From Fischerella muscicola PCC 7414 (GTDB lineage Bacteria; Cyanobacteriota; Cyanobacteriia; Cyanobacteriales; Nostocaceae): a stretch of 50,198 nt of DNA. The DNA lies in assembly GCF_000317205.1 (NCBI RefSeq), contig NZ_AJLK01000072.1, positions 1-50,198 on the forward strand, written 5' to 3'. The notes under the pieces are model-generated. The model made no database searches. It was not told the origin of the DNA and saw nothing but the letters and a program-made list of their open reading frames with translations. The position numbers and the translations under genes are program-made. Shown piece after piece: positions 1-9,216 of the stretch (position 1 is its first letter; each line of letters opens with the position of its first letter).

Positions 1-110
1 ATATTCAATAAAACTAACACCGATAAACACCGATAAACACCGATAAAATCTATCTCCCATCTGTGTGCATCTGTGTGCATCCGTGTTCGTAATTAAGAAT
101 TCTCCTGATT
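1..110. repeat. Dispersed repeat, copy 1
   Basis: The window opens with a tandem 10-base unit (ACACCGATAA-like) followed by 'atctgtgtgcatc' units and an AATTAA stretch near 90-100. A similar ordered block lies at 46110-46225, so this is one member of a dispersed non-coding family. The remainder up to the osmC stop at 169 shows no gene. Confidence 0.7.
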
Positions 111-168
111 TTTGCAAGATATCTAGTGAACAGTTATCAGTTATTGATCACTGTTCACTGAATTTAAC

Positions 169-609
169 TCACGTTAAAGTGACATCCAATTCTATTTCTA
201 CTCCCCCACGCAACGCATTTGAAACAGGGCATCCCGCTTCGGCTTCTTGCGCGATTTGCTGAAATGTTTCTGCATCAATACCAGACACCTTTCCTTGAGT
301 TTCTAGACGCATTTTGGTAATTTTAAAACCACCTGTTTGTTGCGGTTCAATTGTGCAAGTCGCCTGCGTTTGCACACTCTCTGGCTGGTATCCTTTTTCA
401 CTTAATGTAAATGCGAATGCCATACTGTAACAGGCAGCATGAGCAGCGGCTATCAATTCTTCTGGATTAGTGCCTGGGGAATTTTCAAACCTAGTTGCAA
501 AGCTATAGGGAGTGTTTTGGAGTACTCCACTGCTAGCACTAATGTCTCCTTTGCCGCTTTTTAAGTTTCCATGCCATACGGCTTGTGCGGTACGCTTGAG
601 GGCTGCCAT
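169..609 (-). CDS. osmC: OsmC family peroxiredoxin
   Basis: This is a 146-residue OsmC/Ohr-type thiol peroxidase, a cytosolic family that reduces organic hydroperoxides. The two redox cysteines are Cys60 in AAHAACYSMAF and Cys127 in AGCPVSNAL. The family Arg (TRFE, residue 40) and Glu (NPEEL) are also present, and the sequence follows E. coli OsmC closely over its whole length. I start at the ATG at 609 because GGGAG lies just upstream; a TTG at 657 would add 16 residues with no family match. The gene stands alone on the minus strand, downstream of the helicase and separated from it by a repeat-filled gap. Assignment to OsmC rather than Ohr rests on overall resemblance by eye. Confidence 0.92.
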   Translation of the reverse strand: MAALKRTAQAVWHGNLKSGKGDISASSGVLQNTPYSFATRFENSPGTNPEELIAAAHAACYSMAFAFTLSEKGYQPESVQTQATCTIEPQQTGGFKITKMRLETQGKVSGIDAETFQQIAQEAEAGCPVSNALRGGVEIELDVTLT

Positions 610-997
610 ACTCCCACGTCCTTGTAGCATTAAAAGAGCGACTTCATCGTAGTGCAATTAAATAGATAATGCATACCTCACTGGGTAGAAAAAAGAACGA
701 TGGTGAGTTAGCGATTCCTTCTAGCTTGAAAATAAGGCAGATGGCAGAAGGCAGATGGCAGAAGGGGTAAAAATTTTCATGGCAAGGTTGTGTACCAACG
801 TTTATGAATGGCTGACTTGAAAGTAACCTCACCCCGGCTACGCCACCCCTCTCCGCGGGTTCGGAGAGGGGAACTCACCGGCCCCCACTCCCCCAAGGGA
901 GTGGGGATTAGGGGAAGGGGGTCAGGTTTTTTCATGGCAAGGTTCGTGAAACTTGTTTCATAGGGACTACCCTCTCTCTGCCTTCTTAATAAGATAA
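610..997. repeat. Gap with nested palindromes between direct repeats
   Basis: No gene is visible. Two 16-base direct copies of TTTTCATGGCAAGGTT (774-789 and 929-944) bracket two GC-rich hairpins: CCCCTCTCCG (846-855) with CGGAGAGGGG (862-871), and CCCCACTCCC (883-892) with GGGAGTGGGG (897-906). Ahead of them lie 'ggcagaaggcaga' units (735-765) that recur near 35390, 41515 and 49283. The hairpins could end helicase transcription, but this looks mainly like dispersed repeat DNA. Confidence 0.7.
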
Positions 998-3403
998 CTA
1001 CATTACAGATTCAGGAAATTGCCGCTTCAAAGCAGGGAACACTGGACAAGGTGCTGAAGCTTGCAAATTTTCTGGTTTACTCCAAGTAAAAGGTGCTTTT
1101 TGAGCAGCAGACATCCACAACAAGCGTTTTGCTCTTGTGATAGCAACGTAGAGCAAACGATACTCTTCAGCTGTTTTCAGGTATTTTGCTTGCTCCCAAG
1201 CTTGGGTAACATCTGGTAAACTCGATTGATTGTGAAGTGCAGCGCGAATTTGGGCGCGGGCAACTTCTGATAGGGTAAAGTCTCCTAAAAACTGCCTTTG
1301 GGGAGGAACCCAAAAGCGACCGGGTATCAAGTTTTCATGCAGAAAGGGAATAAATACGTAGTCCCAGTCTAGCCCTTTGGCTTTATGCATGGTGATAATT
1401 GTTAATTGACCGCGACGGGTGTAACGGGCTTCTAAATCTTCTGTTTCTACGGGTTCAAATCTTTCGGAATTGACAATTTCACTCAGTATACCCAGCATGT
1501 TTGTCATGGAAGCATGACCAGCTATTTGCAAATTAACCCTTTCTGCAAGTTTGTCGGCAGTTGCTAGTTCTGCTTGGTCGTAATTTAAAGCCAAAGCTAA
1601 GAAGGAAATTAGCTGATACAGAGGTAGTTCCATGCGAGCACGTAGTAAACTGCGACACAAACGCGCGGCTTTTTGTACTGGTTCCGGTTGGGGTGGAGAT
1701 AATGGACCTGGATACAAGAATTCTTCTGGTACAGAAGCAGGGGCGTTGAGGTCTTGAGTCGGAATTAACTGCCTTTCTACAAAGACTTCTAAGGCTGCTT
1801 TCAAATAGTCGGATGAATGGGGGCGATCGCAAAATTGCAGTAATGCTAAAATTTCCTGGGGTACATGGGAATGGCGATCGCGTTCTCCCACATCATAAAG
1901 TGTAATTTGATGCTCTTTACATACAGGTGTAAGTGCCTCTGCCAACCATCTACCTTGACGGTTTTCTCTAACTAAGATTGCTGCACTAAAAGAATTTGGC
2001 TCTTGAGTAAACAACTGAATTACTCTTTGAGATAGTAATTGTACCGTGTGATGAATATCACGCGGAGTATACAGTTCTAATCCCCGCCCTACTGGTTGAG
2101 GATTGGCATCGGCTTGAGGATCACCAGGGTCAACAAGGCGAATGGTTTGAGGACGGAAGGGCGAGGGGGAGGTGGGGGGAGTGTGAGGAGTGGGGGGAGT
2201 GTGAGGAGTGGGTTGATAGGCACTATTGACCCACTGCAAGACAAAATTGGCGGCATCAATGATGATTTTGGTGCTGCGACCTGCTTGATCCATTGTTGCC
2301 AAACGATTTTTGTGGTTGCAGTCTTCGCAAAACTCACGGAAATAAATCGGGTCTGCGGGGGTAAAGGTAGAGTTAATCGCTTGGTTGGGATCGCCGACAC
2401 GAATTAAGTTGGGTTGGTCGGGGTTGTTGGGGTCGGTGGCAAGAATTTGTAGTAGTTTGGTTTGTAGTGGACTAGAGTCTTGGGCTTCGTCTTCAAAAAC
2501 CGCAAACACTTGGTTTTGTTCGATTCTACGGGCGCTAGGATTTTCTAGTACTCGCAGTGCAGCTAAAATCATGTCGTCGTAGTCAATAAAGTCACGCGAT
2601 CGCATTAAGTTTTGGTATTGCTCGTACAATCCCGCAGCAACAGTTAAAATTTCATAATTATCTATAGTTTGTTCACTTAAGCGTCGTAAATCTTCTGGCA
2701 ATATTCCCGAACTTTTAGCTTCATGAATCACGGTTGTTGCTAAGTCTGGCAATACTTCTGTTCGCAATACTGACTGGCGACGCAATCTTTCTGTTTCTTC
2801 CCCGTCAAATTGCATACCTTCTAGTAAGCGAAAATAATGCCCTGGATGGCTAGCAATCCATTGTTCGACAGCAGTACGGATGAAGCGGTGACTCTGGGTT
2901 GGTGTAATTAATATGACATTATCTAATTGTAAGCCAGATAAATTCGGATGACGACTGGCAATATTCAAAGCCAGACCATGCAGAGTATGTACAACAAAAC
3001 CTGTTTGAGGTAAAGATAAATCGTCACGCAAGTATTTGCGGATTTTTGCTTTAATATTAGCAACAGCAGAACGAGTAAATGTTACAACTACCAACTGTCG
3101 ACGTTCAGACGAACGCGAAGAATTTGAACGCTGATACTGATGTGCGATCGCAATCGCCGCCGTCGCCGCCATTCCCGTAGATTTACCAGCACCTGGAACC
3201 GCAGAGACAGCCAATGGCCCAGAGTGCCAATCAGCCATTTGTTGCTGTCCGGGACGCAGACTATTACGAATGCTTAAAATCGCACTTTCTCTCAGAGAAG
3301 ATGAGGGCGAGGAAGGATAAACTTCTATTGGATATGATTCTTGAGGCACTGGATATTTATTAGTTAGTTGTTGGTTGTTAGTAGGTAGAGATGCGAGGAA
3401 CAT
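998..3403 (-). CDS. UvrD/Rep-type ATP-dependent DNA helicase
   Basis: This is a superfamily 1 helicase of up to 801 residues. Visible motifs are a Q-motif-like LRPGQQQ (49-55), Walker A AVPGAGKST (68-76), Walker B/motif II FEDEAQD near residue 302, and the C-terminal motif LLYVAITRAKRLL. Known relatives unwind DNA during repair or replication restart. The first ~18 residues are encoded by dispersed repeat DNA (3360-3417), so the real start may be the GTG at 3349 or further in. A proline-rich block PTPHTPPTPHTPP near residues 397-417 comes from a duplicated 18-base unit (about 2160-2215) and is probably a tolerated insertion between helicase domains. The gene follows raf1 on the same strand after an 86-base gap containing a tandem repeat. 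Confidence 0.88.
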   Translation of the reverse strand: MFLASLPTNNQQLTNKYPVPQESYPIEVYPSSPSSSLRESAILSIRNSLRPGQQQMADWHSGPLAVSAVPGAGKSTGMAATAAIAIAHQYQRSNSSRSSERRQLVVVTFTRSAVANIKAKIRKYLRDDLSLPQTGFVVHTLHGLALNIASRHPNLSGLQLDNVILITPTQSHRFIRTAVEQWIASHPGHYFRLLEGMQFDGEETERLRRQSVLRTEVLPDLATTVIHEAKSSGILPEDLRRLSEQTIDNYEILTVAAGLYEQYQNLMRSRDFIDYDDMILAALRVLENPSARRIEQNQVFAVFEDEAQDSSPLQTKLLQILATDPNNPDQPNLIRVGDPNQAINSTFTPADPIYFREFCEDCNHKNRLATMDQAGRSTKIIIDAANFVLQWVNSAYQPTPHTPPTPHTPPTSPSPFRPQTIRLVDPGDPQADANPQPVGRGLELYTPRDIHHTVQLLSQRVIQLFTQEPNSFSAAILVRENRQGRWLAEALTPVCKEHQITLYDVGERDRHSHVPQEILALLQFCDRPHSSDYLKAALEVFVERQLIPTQDLNAPASVPEEFLYPGPLSPPQPEPVQKAARLCRSLLRARMELPLYQLISFLALALNYDQAELATADKLAERVNLQIAGHASMTNMLGILSEIVNSERFEPVETEDLEARYTRRGQLTIITMHKAKGLDWDYVFIPFLHENLIPGRFWVPPQRQFLGDFTLSEVARAQIRAALHNQSSLPDVTQAWEQAKYLKTAEEYRLLYVAITRAKRLLWMSAAQKAPFTWSKPENLQASAPCPVFPALKRQFPESVM

Positions 3404-3417
3404 CGCGTCTGTACTAT
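3388..3417. repeat. Palindromic repeat (GCGAGGAACATCGC core)
   Basis: The sequence GATGCGAGGAACATCGCGTC with the following TGTACTA matches the second palindrome at 24917-24946. It supplies the ATG at 3403 that opens the longest reading of the helicase, which makes that start doubtful. Confidence 0.65.
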
Positions 3418-3440
3418 AGTGGTTAGTGGTTGTTTTTTCT

Positions 3441-3480
3441 CCCCATCACCCCATCACCCCATCACCCCATCACCCCACCT
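3441..3480. repeat. Octanucleotide tandem repeat (CCCCATCA)
   Basis: Four copies of CCCCATCA are followed by one variant CCCCACCT, filling exactly 40 bases. The repeat sits between the raf1 stop and the helicase start, so it would lie inside the mRNA if the two genes are co-transcribed. Confidence 0.9.
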
Positions 3481-3489
3481 CTCCAACAC

Positions 3490-4578
3490 CTATTCATCTA
3501 TCTGCCAAGAATCTTTTGTCAATTCTTCATCCAAAATTTTCTTAGGCAGAACAATCACAATCACTCGTCCCAATAGAGGTACTTCTGGCGCAGTTTCAAA
3601 CCATTGAAAATCTAATTCTCCAGAGTTGTCTACTACAAAGTAGCTACCAGAGTTCCATTCCCGTTGGGCGCGATCAATAACTACCATGACTGGTTCTGGG
3701 TTACTTTTTGTTTGGCTGGGTAGGCGATCGCTATTACATAAAATCACCACAGGATCTTCTGCACCCAATATTGTTTGCCAACCCGGTAAGGGAACCCAAG
3801 CTTGTTCTCCAGCAAACTTAACGATGCGGAAAGGCTCCATTTCTTCTACTAGAGGAACTGCTTGTAGGTCTTTTGGTGTTAATGGTAACTCACCTACTAC
3901 TGGTACGAGACGGGGTGTTTCTTCGGCTGATTGTGGTCTGTAAAAGGGGAGAGTGGGTTCTGGTTTTTTGGGTACGACTGTAAAATCTGTAAGTAGCTGT
4001 TCTATTTTTTGCCTACCAGTTTGCGTATGGGCAAACTTTAAGCCTTTGGCGATTAAACGCGATCGCGTTTGAAAATCTGAATTTTGACGGGCAAGTTTCC
4101 AACATTGATAAGCAACCGCATCTCCGGGATGCTGAGAAAAGCCCTCTGGAGGATTACGAAAACGAGAGAAATCTTTGATCGCTCTAGCAATCTCCCGTGC
4201 TTCGTCAGCATCAATTTTGTGTTGAAAGGTAAGTGTAGCAGCGGCGGCTCGTTCTTCTTGAGTCAGCAAGCGTAACTCGTACAAGATATCGCTACCACGC
4301 TGTTGATAATGAGAGATCACATCTTGTGATGCTCCTACTTTTTCTATAGAGTTGTAGACTTGTGCGCCGACAATCACCTGATTCTGTTGTACCGGCTCAA
4401 AGCCTGTAGCTTCAAAAATCGCTTGTGGACTGTAACCTGCTTTTTGTAGATAAGCGCAAGCTTGTCCCCATTCCACCCAGTTACCTTGTTTTTGTCGCAG
4501 TTTTAGTAGCAATTCTTGAGCTATGTCATTGTGATCGTTATTGTTGAGATTTTGAGCGTTGGGTGGTTGGTCAGTCAT
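3490..4578 (-). CDS. raf1: Rubisco accumulation factor 1 (Raf1)
   Basis: This 362-residue protein matches cyanobacterial Raf1, a dimeric assembly chaperone that brackets RbcL dimers while the L8 core of Rubisco forms. By family knowledge, the N-terminal alpha domain covers about residues 15-190 (GNWVEWGQACAYLQKAGYSP and GDAVAYQCWKLARQ are recognisable) and the C-terminal beta dimerisation domain follows a linker near 200-225 (PKKPEPTLPFYRPQ) and ends in VIVIVLPKKILDEE. I use the ATG at 4578; a TTG two codons upstream is less likely. No rbcL or rbcS is nearby, which is usual for raf1. Its promoter must lie in the 600-base gap shared with the divergent response regulator. Confidence 0.9.
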   Translation of the reverse strand: MTDQPPNAQNLNNNDHNDIAQELLLKLRQKQGNWVEWGQACAYLQKAGYSPQAIFEATGFEPVQQNQVIVGAQVYNSIEKVGASQDVISHYQQRGSDILYELRLLTQEERAAAATLTFQHKIDADEAREIARAIKDFSRFRNPPEGFSQHPGDAVAYQCWKLARQNSDFQTRSRLIAKGLKFAHTQTGRQKIEQLLTDFTVVPKKPEPTLPFYRPQSAEETPRLVPVVGELPLTPKDLQAVPLVEEMEPFRIVKFAGEQAWVPLPGWQTILGAEDPVVILCNSDRLPSQTKSNPEPVMVVIDRAQREWNSGSYFVVDNSGELDFQWFETAPEVPLLGRVIVIVLPKKILDEELTKDSWQIDE

Positions 4579-5196
4579 AAGCAATTAAAAATGAAAAATT
4601 AAAAACCGTAAAAATCGTTATTCGTAAATATGCTTATCAGTTACTGGGGTACAAATTAAATCAGTAATGATTTGCATATTTCAGCAGTTTCACGGCAAGT
4701 TGATCAACATAATTTTAAAATTTTTATGCCAAGTATCTATTTTAAGGCTGATGTCGTAGTTTCTCTATAGAAGAAAGATGGTGTTAACAGGTTACTGTAA
4801 CCAATCCCCTCTAGATATAGGGCACTAGTAGTTTGGTCACACAAAATTTCCAGAGTTTATAGTAAGCATCAAGCGTGCTTCAATAAGTGCTGTCTTCGCT
4901 TACTAGAAAAATTGCAAAGTTAGTATGCCAAAACACTAGTCTCTTAGCTCTTTACACCTCTAACCACTTAGTAAAATTATGAGTTCTGAATAAAAATTAT
5001 AAGACATAGATAAGATTAAATACGTAATTACACGTACGATGCTCAAAAGTGGAATTCTTTATCTTTCTACTTTTTACTCCTGGAAGCTGCTTCATGATTA
5101 ATTTAATCAAATAGCAGTTACAAATGCTGATTTTATATTCTCAATCAGGCTTTGTATGGAATATAACAAAGTGATTAACAGTTAAAGGAATTATCT
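4579..5196. other. Divergent intergenic region
   Basis: This 618-base AT-rich gap separates raf1 (-) from the REC-GAF regulator (+) and must hold both promoters. I see no gene. The clearest element is a 13-base perfect palindrome, GGTTACTGTAACC, at 4790-4802, which could be an operator; its partner protein is unknown. Confidence 0.5.
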
Positions 5197-6156
5197 ATGA
5201 ATAACTCAATCCCCGAACTTGATAAAATACGTCGTCAATTGATGACTTTGGAAAAGCCAAAAAAGCAGAAAATTTTGGTGGTTGATGATGAGCCAGATAA
5301 TCTGGATCTTTTGTATCGTACCTTCCGCCGAGATTTTCAAGTATTGAAAGCCGATAGTGGCATGAACGCTTTGCAAGTGTTAGCAGCCGAAGGGGAAGTT
5401 GCAGTAATTATCTCCGACCAGCGAATGCCAGAAATGAAGGGAACTGAATTTTTGAGCAAAACAGTACCTCAGTTTCCCAACACTGTCAGGATTATTCTCA
5501 CAGGTTTCACTGATATTGAAGACTTAGTAGAAGCAATAAATGCTGGTCAGGTATACAAATATATTACAAAACCTTGGGATCCAGCAGAACTAAAAGCTGT
5601 GGTGCAAAGAGCCGCAGAAACCTATGATTTACTCAAGCAACGCACAGAAGAATTGCGTCGTGCTAATGCTCAAATGGCGCTGTTGACTGTTTTAGTGCAG
5701 GTTGCTCAACAAGCATCTAGTTTAGAAGCTATATTAAATCCCATTGCTACAGCTTTTGGTGAAAGTTTTAGCGCCGATGGCTGTATTTTGCAATTAGTCG
5801 AAAATGATAATCTGGTTACTACCCAAGGCAGTTACAGCAGTGGAGGTTCTGTAGAAAACTGGTTAGCAGTTGACCCATTGACTAGTGAAGCGATCGCCAC
5901 TGGTCAAATGCAAGTCTCAGTTAATGTCCCCAAGGACGAAAAACTTGCTGGTGTAGCACACTATACAGACTCTGGTGTAGAAGCGCATTTAATTATCCCA
6001 ATTACTTATGCAGGTAAAGTTTTAGCGGTGTTGTCTCTCCAGTGGAAAAAACCCTGCACATTACGAGAAGATGAACTCAAACTGATTCATTTATCAGCAC
6101 AGCTAGTGGCAACTGTACTCAGTTGTACTCGTTACCATCAACCCGCTAGCGCTTGA
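5197..6156 (+). CDS. Response regulator with REC and GAF domains
   Basis: This is a 319-residue two-domain signalling protein. The receiver domain (about residues 24-140) has the acidic pair Asp30/Asp31, phospho-acceptor Asp74 in IISDQRMPEMKG, Thr102 in LTGFTD and Lys125 in ITKPWDP. The QRMP and KPWDP forms are typical of receivers linked to HD-GYP or GAF outputs. A coiled stretch (140-160) leads to a GAF-like domain (about 160-310) that ends the protein, so there is no obvious DNA-binding or enzymatic output; signalling is probably through protein contact or ligand sensing. The ATG has AAAGGA about 11 bases upstream. No cognate kinase is adjacent. Confidence 0.88.
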   Translation: MNNSIPELDKIRRQLMTLEKPKKQKILVVDDEPDNLDLLYRTFRRDFQVLKADSGMNALQVLAAEGEVAVIISDQRMPEMKGTEFLSKTVPQFPNTVRIILTGFTDIEDLVEAINAGQVYKYITKPWDPAELKAVVQRAAETYDLLKQRTEELRRANAQMALLTVLVQVAQQASSLEAILNPIATAFGESFSADGCILQLVENDNLVTTQGSYSSGGSVENWLAVDPLTSEAIATGQMQVSVNVPKDEKLAGVAHYTDSGVEAHLIIPITYAGKVLAVLSLQWKKPCTLREDELKLIHLSAQLVATVLSCTRYHQPASA

Positions 6157-6180
6157 TTGTCAATAGTCAGGATAAGGGAA

Positions 6181-6348
6181 AGGGGAGGTGGGGAGATGGG
6201 GTGATGGGGTGATGGGGTGATGGGGAGTAGAGGAAACTAACCACTAACTACTAACTACTAACCAACAACCATCAACAAACAACCACTAACCCTTGACTAT
6301 TGACCCTTGACCCTTGACCATTGACTATTGACCCTTGACCCTTGACCA
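6181..6348. repeat. Short tandem repeat block upstream of menG
   Basis: Three repeat types follow one another: GGTGATGG octamers (about 6186-6228), ACTACTAACC/CAACAACC-like heptamers (6238-6290), and TTGACCC/TTGACTA heptamers (6294-6347). The last unit runs into the menG ATG, leaving no recognisable ribosome-binding site. Confidence 0.88.
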
Positions 6349-7041
6349 ATGTCTGACGAAATTCGCAATATCTTTGACCGTATCGCTCCCATTTATGACC
6401 AACTCAACGATTGGTTAAGCTTAGGACAGCATCGGATATGGAAAGAAATGACAGTAAAATGGAGTGAAGCCAAAGCCGGAGATACTTGTTTGGATTTGTG
6501 TTGTGGTAGTGGTGATTTAGCCTTCCGGTTAGCACGGCGTGTGGGTAAAAGTGGACAGGTGTACGGAGTAGATTTTTCGCCTGCACAGTTAGAAATCGCC
6601 AAAGAACGCTCTCAAAGTCAGTATCAAACTCCCCCCATCACCTGGGTAGAAGCAGACGTACTCAATTTACCCTTTGAAGACAACAAATTTGACGCCGCTA
6701 CGATGGGCTATGGTTTACGAAATGTCACAGATATTCAGCGCAGCCTGAAAGAATTACACCGTGTCCTCAAAAAAGGCGCTAAAGCTGCAATTCTCGATTT
6801 CCATCGTCCCAAAAATTCGACTGTCCGCAGCTTTCAGCAATGGTATCTGGATCATCTGGTGGTGCCAATTGCTGAGCAGATGGGTTTAAAGGAAGAATAT
6901 GCTTATATTAGTCCCAGCTTAGACCGCTTTCCCTCTGGAGAAAAACAAGTAGAAACAGCTCTTGCAGTTGGCTTTGCAACTGCCACACACTACCCCATCG
7001 CAAACGATATGATGGGAGTGCTGGTAGTCACCAAAATTTAG
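6349..7041 (+). CDS. menG: 2-phytyl-1,4-naphthoquinone methyltransferase
   Basis: This 230-residue class I methyltransferase belongs to the UbiE/COQ5/MenG family. In cyanobacteria it performs the final C-methylation of demethylphylloquinone, making phylloquinone for photosystem I. The SAM-binding motif I is LDLCCGSGDLAFRLA (48-62), with an acidic residue after motif II (VYGVDFS). The UbiE signatures MGYGLRNV and KEEYAYISPSLDRFPSGEKQ are intact, and length is normal. No Shine-Dalgarno sequence is visible because a heptanucleotide repeat abuts the ATG. A DUF445 gene follows about 100 bases downstream on the same strand. MenG is preferred over UbiE because cyanobacteria use this enzyme for phylloquinone. 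Confidence 0.92.
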   Translation: MSDEIRNIFDRIAPIYDQLNDWLSLGQHRIWKEMTVKWSEAKAGDTCLDLCCGSGDLAFRLARRVGKSGQVYGVDFSPAQLEIAKERSQSQYQTPPITWVEADVLNLPFEDNKFDAATMGYGLRNVTDIQRSLKELHRVLKKGAKAAILDFHRPKNSTVRSFQQWYLDHLVVPIAEQMGLKEEYAYISPSLDRFPSGEKQVETALAVGFATATHYPIANDMMGVLVVTKI

Positions 7042-7057
7042 ATATTAGATTGGAGAA

Positions 7058-7135
7058 TGGGTAATGGGTAATGGGTAATGGGTAAGACTATTACTAATTA
7101 CCAAATACCAATTACCAAATACCAATTACCAAATA
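7058..7135. repeat. Heptamer repeats between menG and the DUF445 gene
   Basis: AATGGGT units (7058-7084) are followed by a 14-base unit AATTACCAAATACC repeated about three times (7098-7137). The two halves are partly complementary (GGTAAT and ATTACC), so the block could fold in RNA. Confidence 0.85.
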
Positions 7136-7144
7136 CGAAATCCT

Positions 7145-8380
7145 GTGGATTGGTCTCACCTTTGGCTGTACGTCTCTCCCCCCATCTTGGGTGGGGTAAT
7201 TGGCTATTTCACTAATGATATAGCCATTAAAATGTTATTTCGTCCTTACCGAGCTATTTACATCAGTGGACGGAGAATTCCCTTTACACCTGGACTGATT
7301 CCCCGTAACCAAGAACGCCTTGCCAAAAATATCTCTGATACAATTATGGGGTCGCTGTTGACACCAGAAGAACTACAGAATCTAGCGCGGCGACTCCTAC
7401 AAACAGAACGTGTGCAATCAGCGATTTTCTGGTTGCTGCAAATGGCAATTGATCAGGTAAAAGCAGATCGTGAGCAAAAAACTGCCAAAATTGTGGCAAA
7501 TATTTTGCGGGATTTGTTAGGTGAATCGCTACCTCGTTTGTTGAAGGTTTTGGCACGACGGGAAGATTTTTTAGAAGCCCAGATCAATCAAATTTTTGAC
7601 CAAGTTTTACTGGAATTTCAATTGAGCGAAGAACAAGCCTCTCGCCTAGCTGATTGGTTATTAGAAGTTGCCTTGCCACCCGATGTTATCCGACAAGCGA
7701 TCATTAATTTTTTGACCGATCGCACAATTCAAACTATCGATGAAAGCTTTCGAGAAAAAACTAGTGGTACTTATTGGGTGGTGGCAAATTTATTTGGTTT
7801 ACGTAATAGCTTAACCCGCTTGCGAACCTACTGTTTAGATGAAAAAGAAGCAACCAACCAACGTTTGCAGGAGTTGATTCAAGAATTACAAGTGCGCGAT
7901 CGCATCAAAAAATTACTGCAAGAAATAGTGTTACAAAACTTGCCCGTAAGTACAGTTCGACAACTAAGAAAAACTACCCGCGAAAGCGTGCGTCAATACC
8001 TGCAAACACGTGGCAGTGAATTTTTACAAGGATTCAGTGACTCGATTAATTGGGAAAATATTGCTGTATTATTAGTTAATCGTCTCAGCAATTCTGCTGT
8101 TGTTAATAGTTCTTTAGAAGTCGTAAGTCTAGAATTGGCATTAGTATTAGAGCGATATTTGGAAAGAGATTTAGAAGCTATAGTTGCTCAAGTAATTCCG
8201 ATTTTATCAATTGATCAGGTAATTATTGACCGTGTTAAATCAACTTCACCGGCTGATTTAGAAGCTGCTATTGAGGGAATTGTCAAAAATGAATTACAGG
8301 CAATTGTTACCTTAGGTGGAATTTTAGGTTTTATTGTGGGTTTATTTCAAACAGTATTTATATATTTGAGCCAATCATAG
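7145..8380 (+). CDS. DUF445 family membrane protein
   Basis: This 411-residue protein has a hydrophobic N-terminus ([27 protein letters not shown]) that identifies DUF445, a family of unknown function related to Bacillus YheB. A long, charged, helical middle follows. The C-terminus is again hydrophobic ([21 protein letters not shown]), suggesting membrane anchors at both ends. The start is a GTG, chosen because the conserved [11 protein letters not shown] segment begins there and no in-frame ATG precedes it. It may be co-transcribed with menG, although a tandem repeat separates them. No function is proposed. Confidence 0.85.
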   Translation: MDWSHLWLYVSPPILGGVIGYFTNDIAIKMLFRPYRAIYISGRRIPFTPGLIPRNQERLAKNISDTIMGSLLTPEELQNLARRLLQTERVQSAIFWLLQMAIDQVKADREQKTAKIVANILRDLLGESLPRLLKVLARREDFLEAQINQIFDQVLLEFQLSEEQASRLADWLLEVALPPDVIRQAIINFLTDRTIQTIDESFREKTSGTYWVVANLFGLRNSLTRLRTYCLDEKEATNQRLQELIQELQVRDRIKKLLQEIVLQNLPVSTVRQLRKTTRESVRQYLQTRGSEFLQGFSDSINWENIAVLLVNRLSNSAVVNSSLEVVSLELALVLERYLERDLEAIVAQVIPILSIDQVIIDRVKSTSPADLEAAIEGIVKNELQAIVTLGGILGFIVGLFQTVFIYLSQS

Positions 8381-8472
8381 AGTTGGCAGTCTTACCAATT
8401 ACCAAAGTTGGCGGGCTATTAGAACTCCTATCCCAGCTATACTTCGGAAACTTCCCACCAACTTTTTGCTAA

Positions 8473-9216
8473 CTAAAGCACCTTTTTGAGAGCCTCTAAC
8501 CAACGGTTAGCTATTTTCCATTCACCAGTATCATTAGGATGACACCCATCGAAAGTATCAGAGAGATTGAAACCAGTGTACTGATCCACAACCATTACAG
8601 GTGATTGATATGTATTGGTTTGGTTGGCAAGATTTGGAATCTGTGCATTAAATAATACTTTACGCTCCAAACTCCCGCAGGATGGAATAATTTCAGCCAG
8701 CAGTATCTTTACATATGGATTATAGTATCGAAGCTTTTGAATAATTCCACGTATATCCTCGATTGTACTCTCTGGGGTTTCTCCGCTGCCAAGATCATTT
8801 GTGCCTAGATGAATCAGCACTACATCTGGTCGAGTTGTGCTTGCCCATTCATCAATCTGGGCAAGTATCTGATCAGCCCGCCAACCACAGTGCCCCTCAT
8901 TGTCTAAATCAAAATCCGGCAAAGAAGGAGGTCTACCACAATTAACTTGGAGTGAGCCAACAAAATCAACACTATAACCTGCATTGAGTAAGTAAAACCA
9001 AAGTAAGCGACGATAGCTGTTTTGACTTCCCTCTCCTCCAGTAATCGAGTCCCCAAGAGGCATGATTCGCGTACGACTATAATTTTGTGCAATTAAAAGT
9101 GGTTTTTTATTTTTGTTGATACCTAACGCTATCTGATTAAAAGTACTCTTACCTATTACTTCTAACGCCACAAACGTAACTACAATGCTTAAAGTTATCA
9201 ACCACCAACGGCGCAT
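8473..9216 (-). CDS. Secreted SGNH/GDSL-type hydrolase
   Basis: This 247-residue esterase-like protein starts with a membrane segment or uncleaved signal (residues 4-20). All four SGNH blocks are visible: nucleophile Ser57 in GDSITGG, Gly111 in GHCGWR, Asn140 in LGTNDLGSG, and the Asp223/His226 dyad in DGCHPND. The arrangement recalls CE3-type acetylxylan esterases, so it may deacetylate a polysaccharide outside the cytoplasm; the substrate is an inference. The ATG is preceded by GAGGTAG at good spacing. It converges with the DUF445 gene and has no linked partner. Confidence 0.87.
   Translation of the reverse strand: MRRWWLITLSIVVTFVALEVIGKSTFNQIALGINKNKKPLLIAQNYSRTRIMPLGDSITGGEGSQNSYRRLLWFYLLNAGYSVDFVGSLQVNCGRPPSLPDFDLDNEGHCGWRADQILAQIDEWASTTRPDVVLIHLGTNDLGSGETPESTIEDIRGIIQKLRYYNPYVKILLAEIIPSCGSLERKVLFNAQIPNLANQTNTYQSPVMVVDQYTGFNLSDTFDGCHPNDTGEWKIANRWLEALKKVL

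Noticed and set aside
644-832. Minus-strand reading frame of 62 codons upstream of osmC
   Set aside because: Encoded by dispersed 'ggcagaaggcaga' repeats.
4790-4802. NtcA-type binding site
   Set aside because: GGTTACTGTAACC is a palindrome but does not have the GTA-N8-TAC spacing of NtcA sites.
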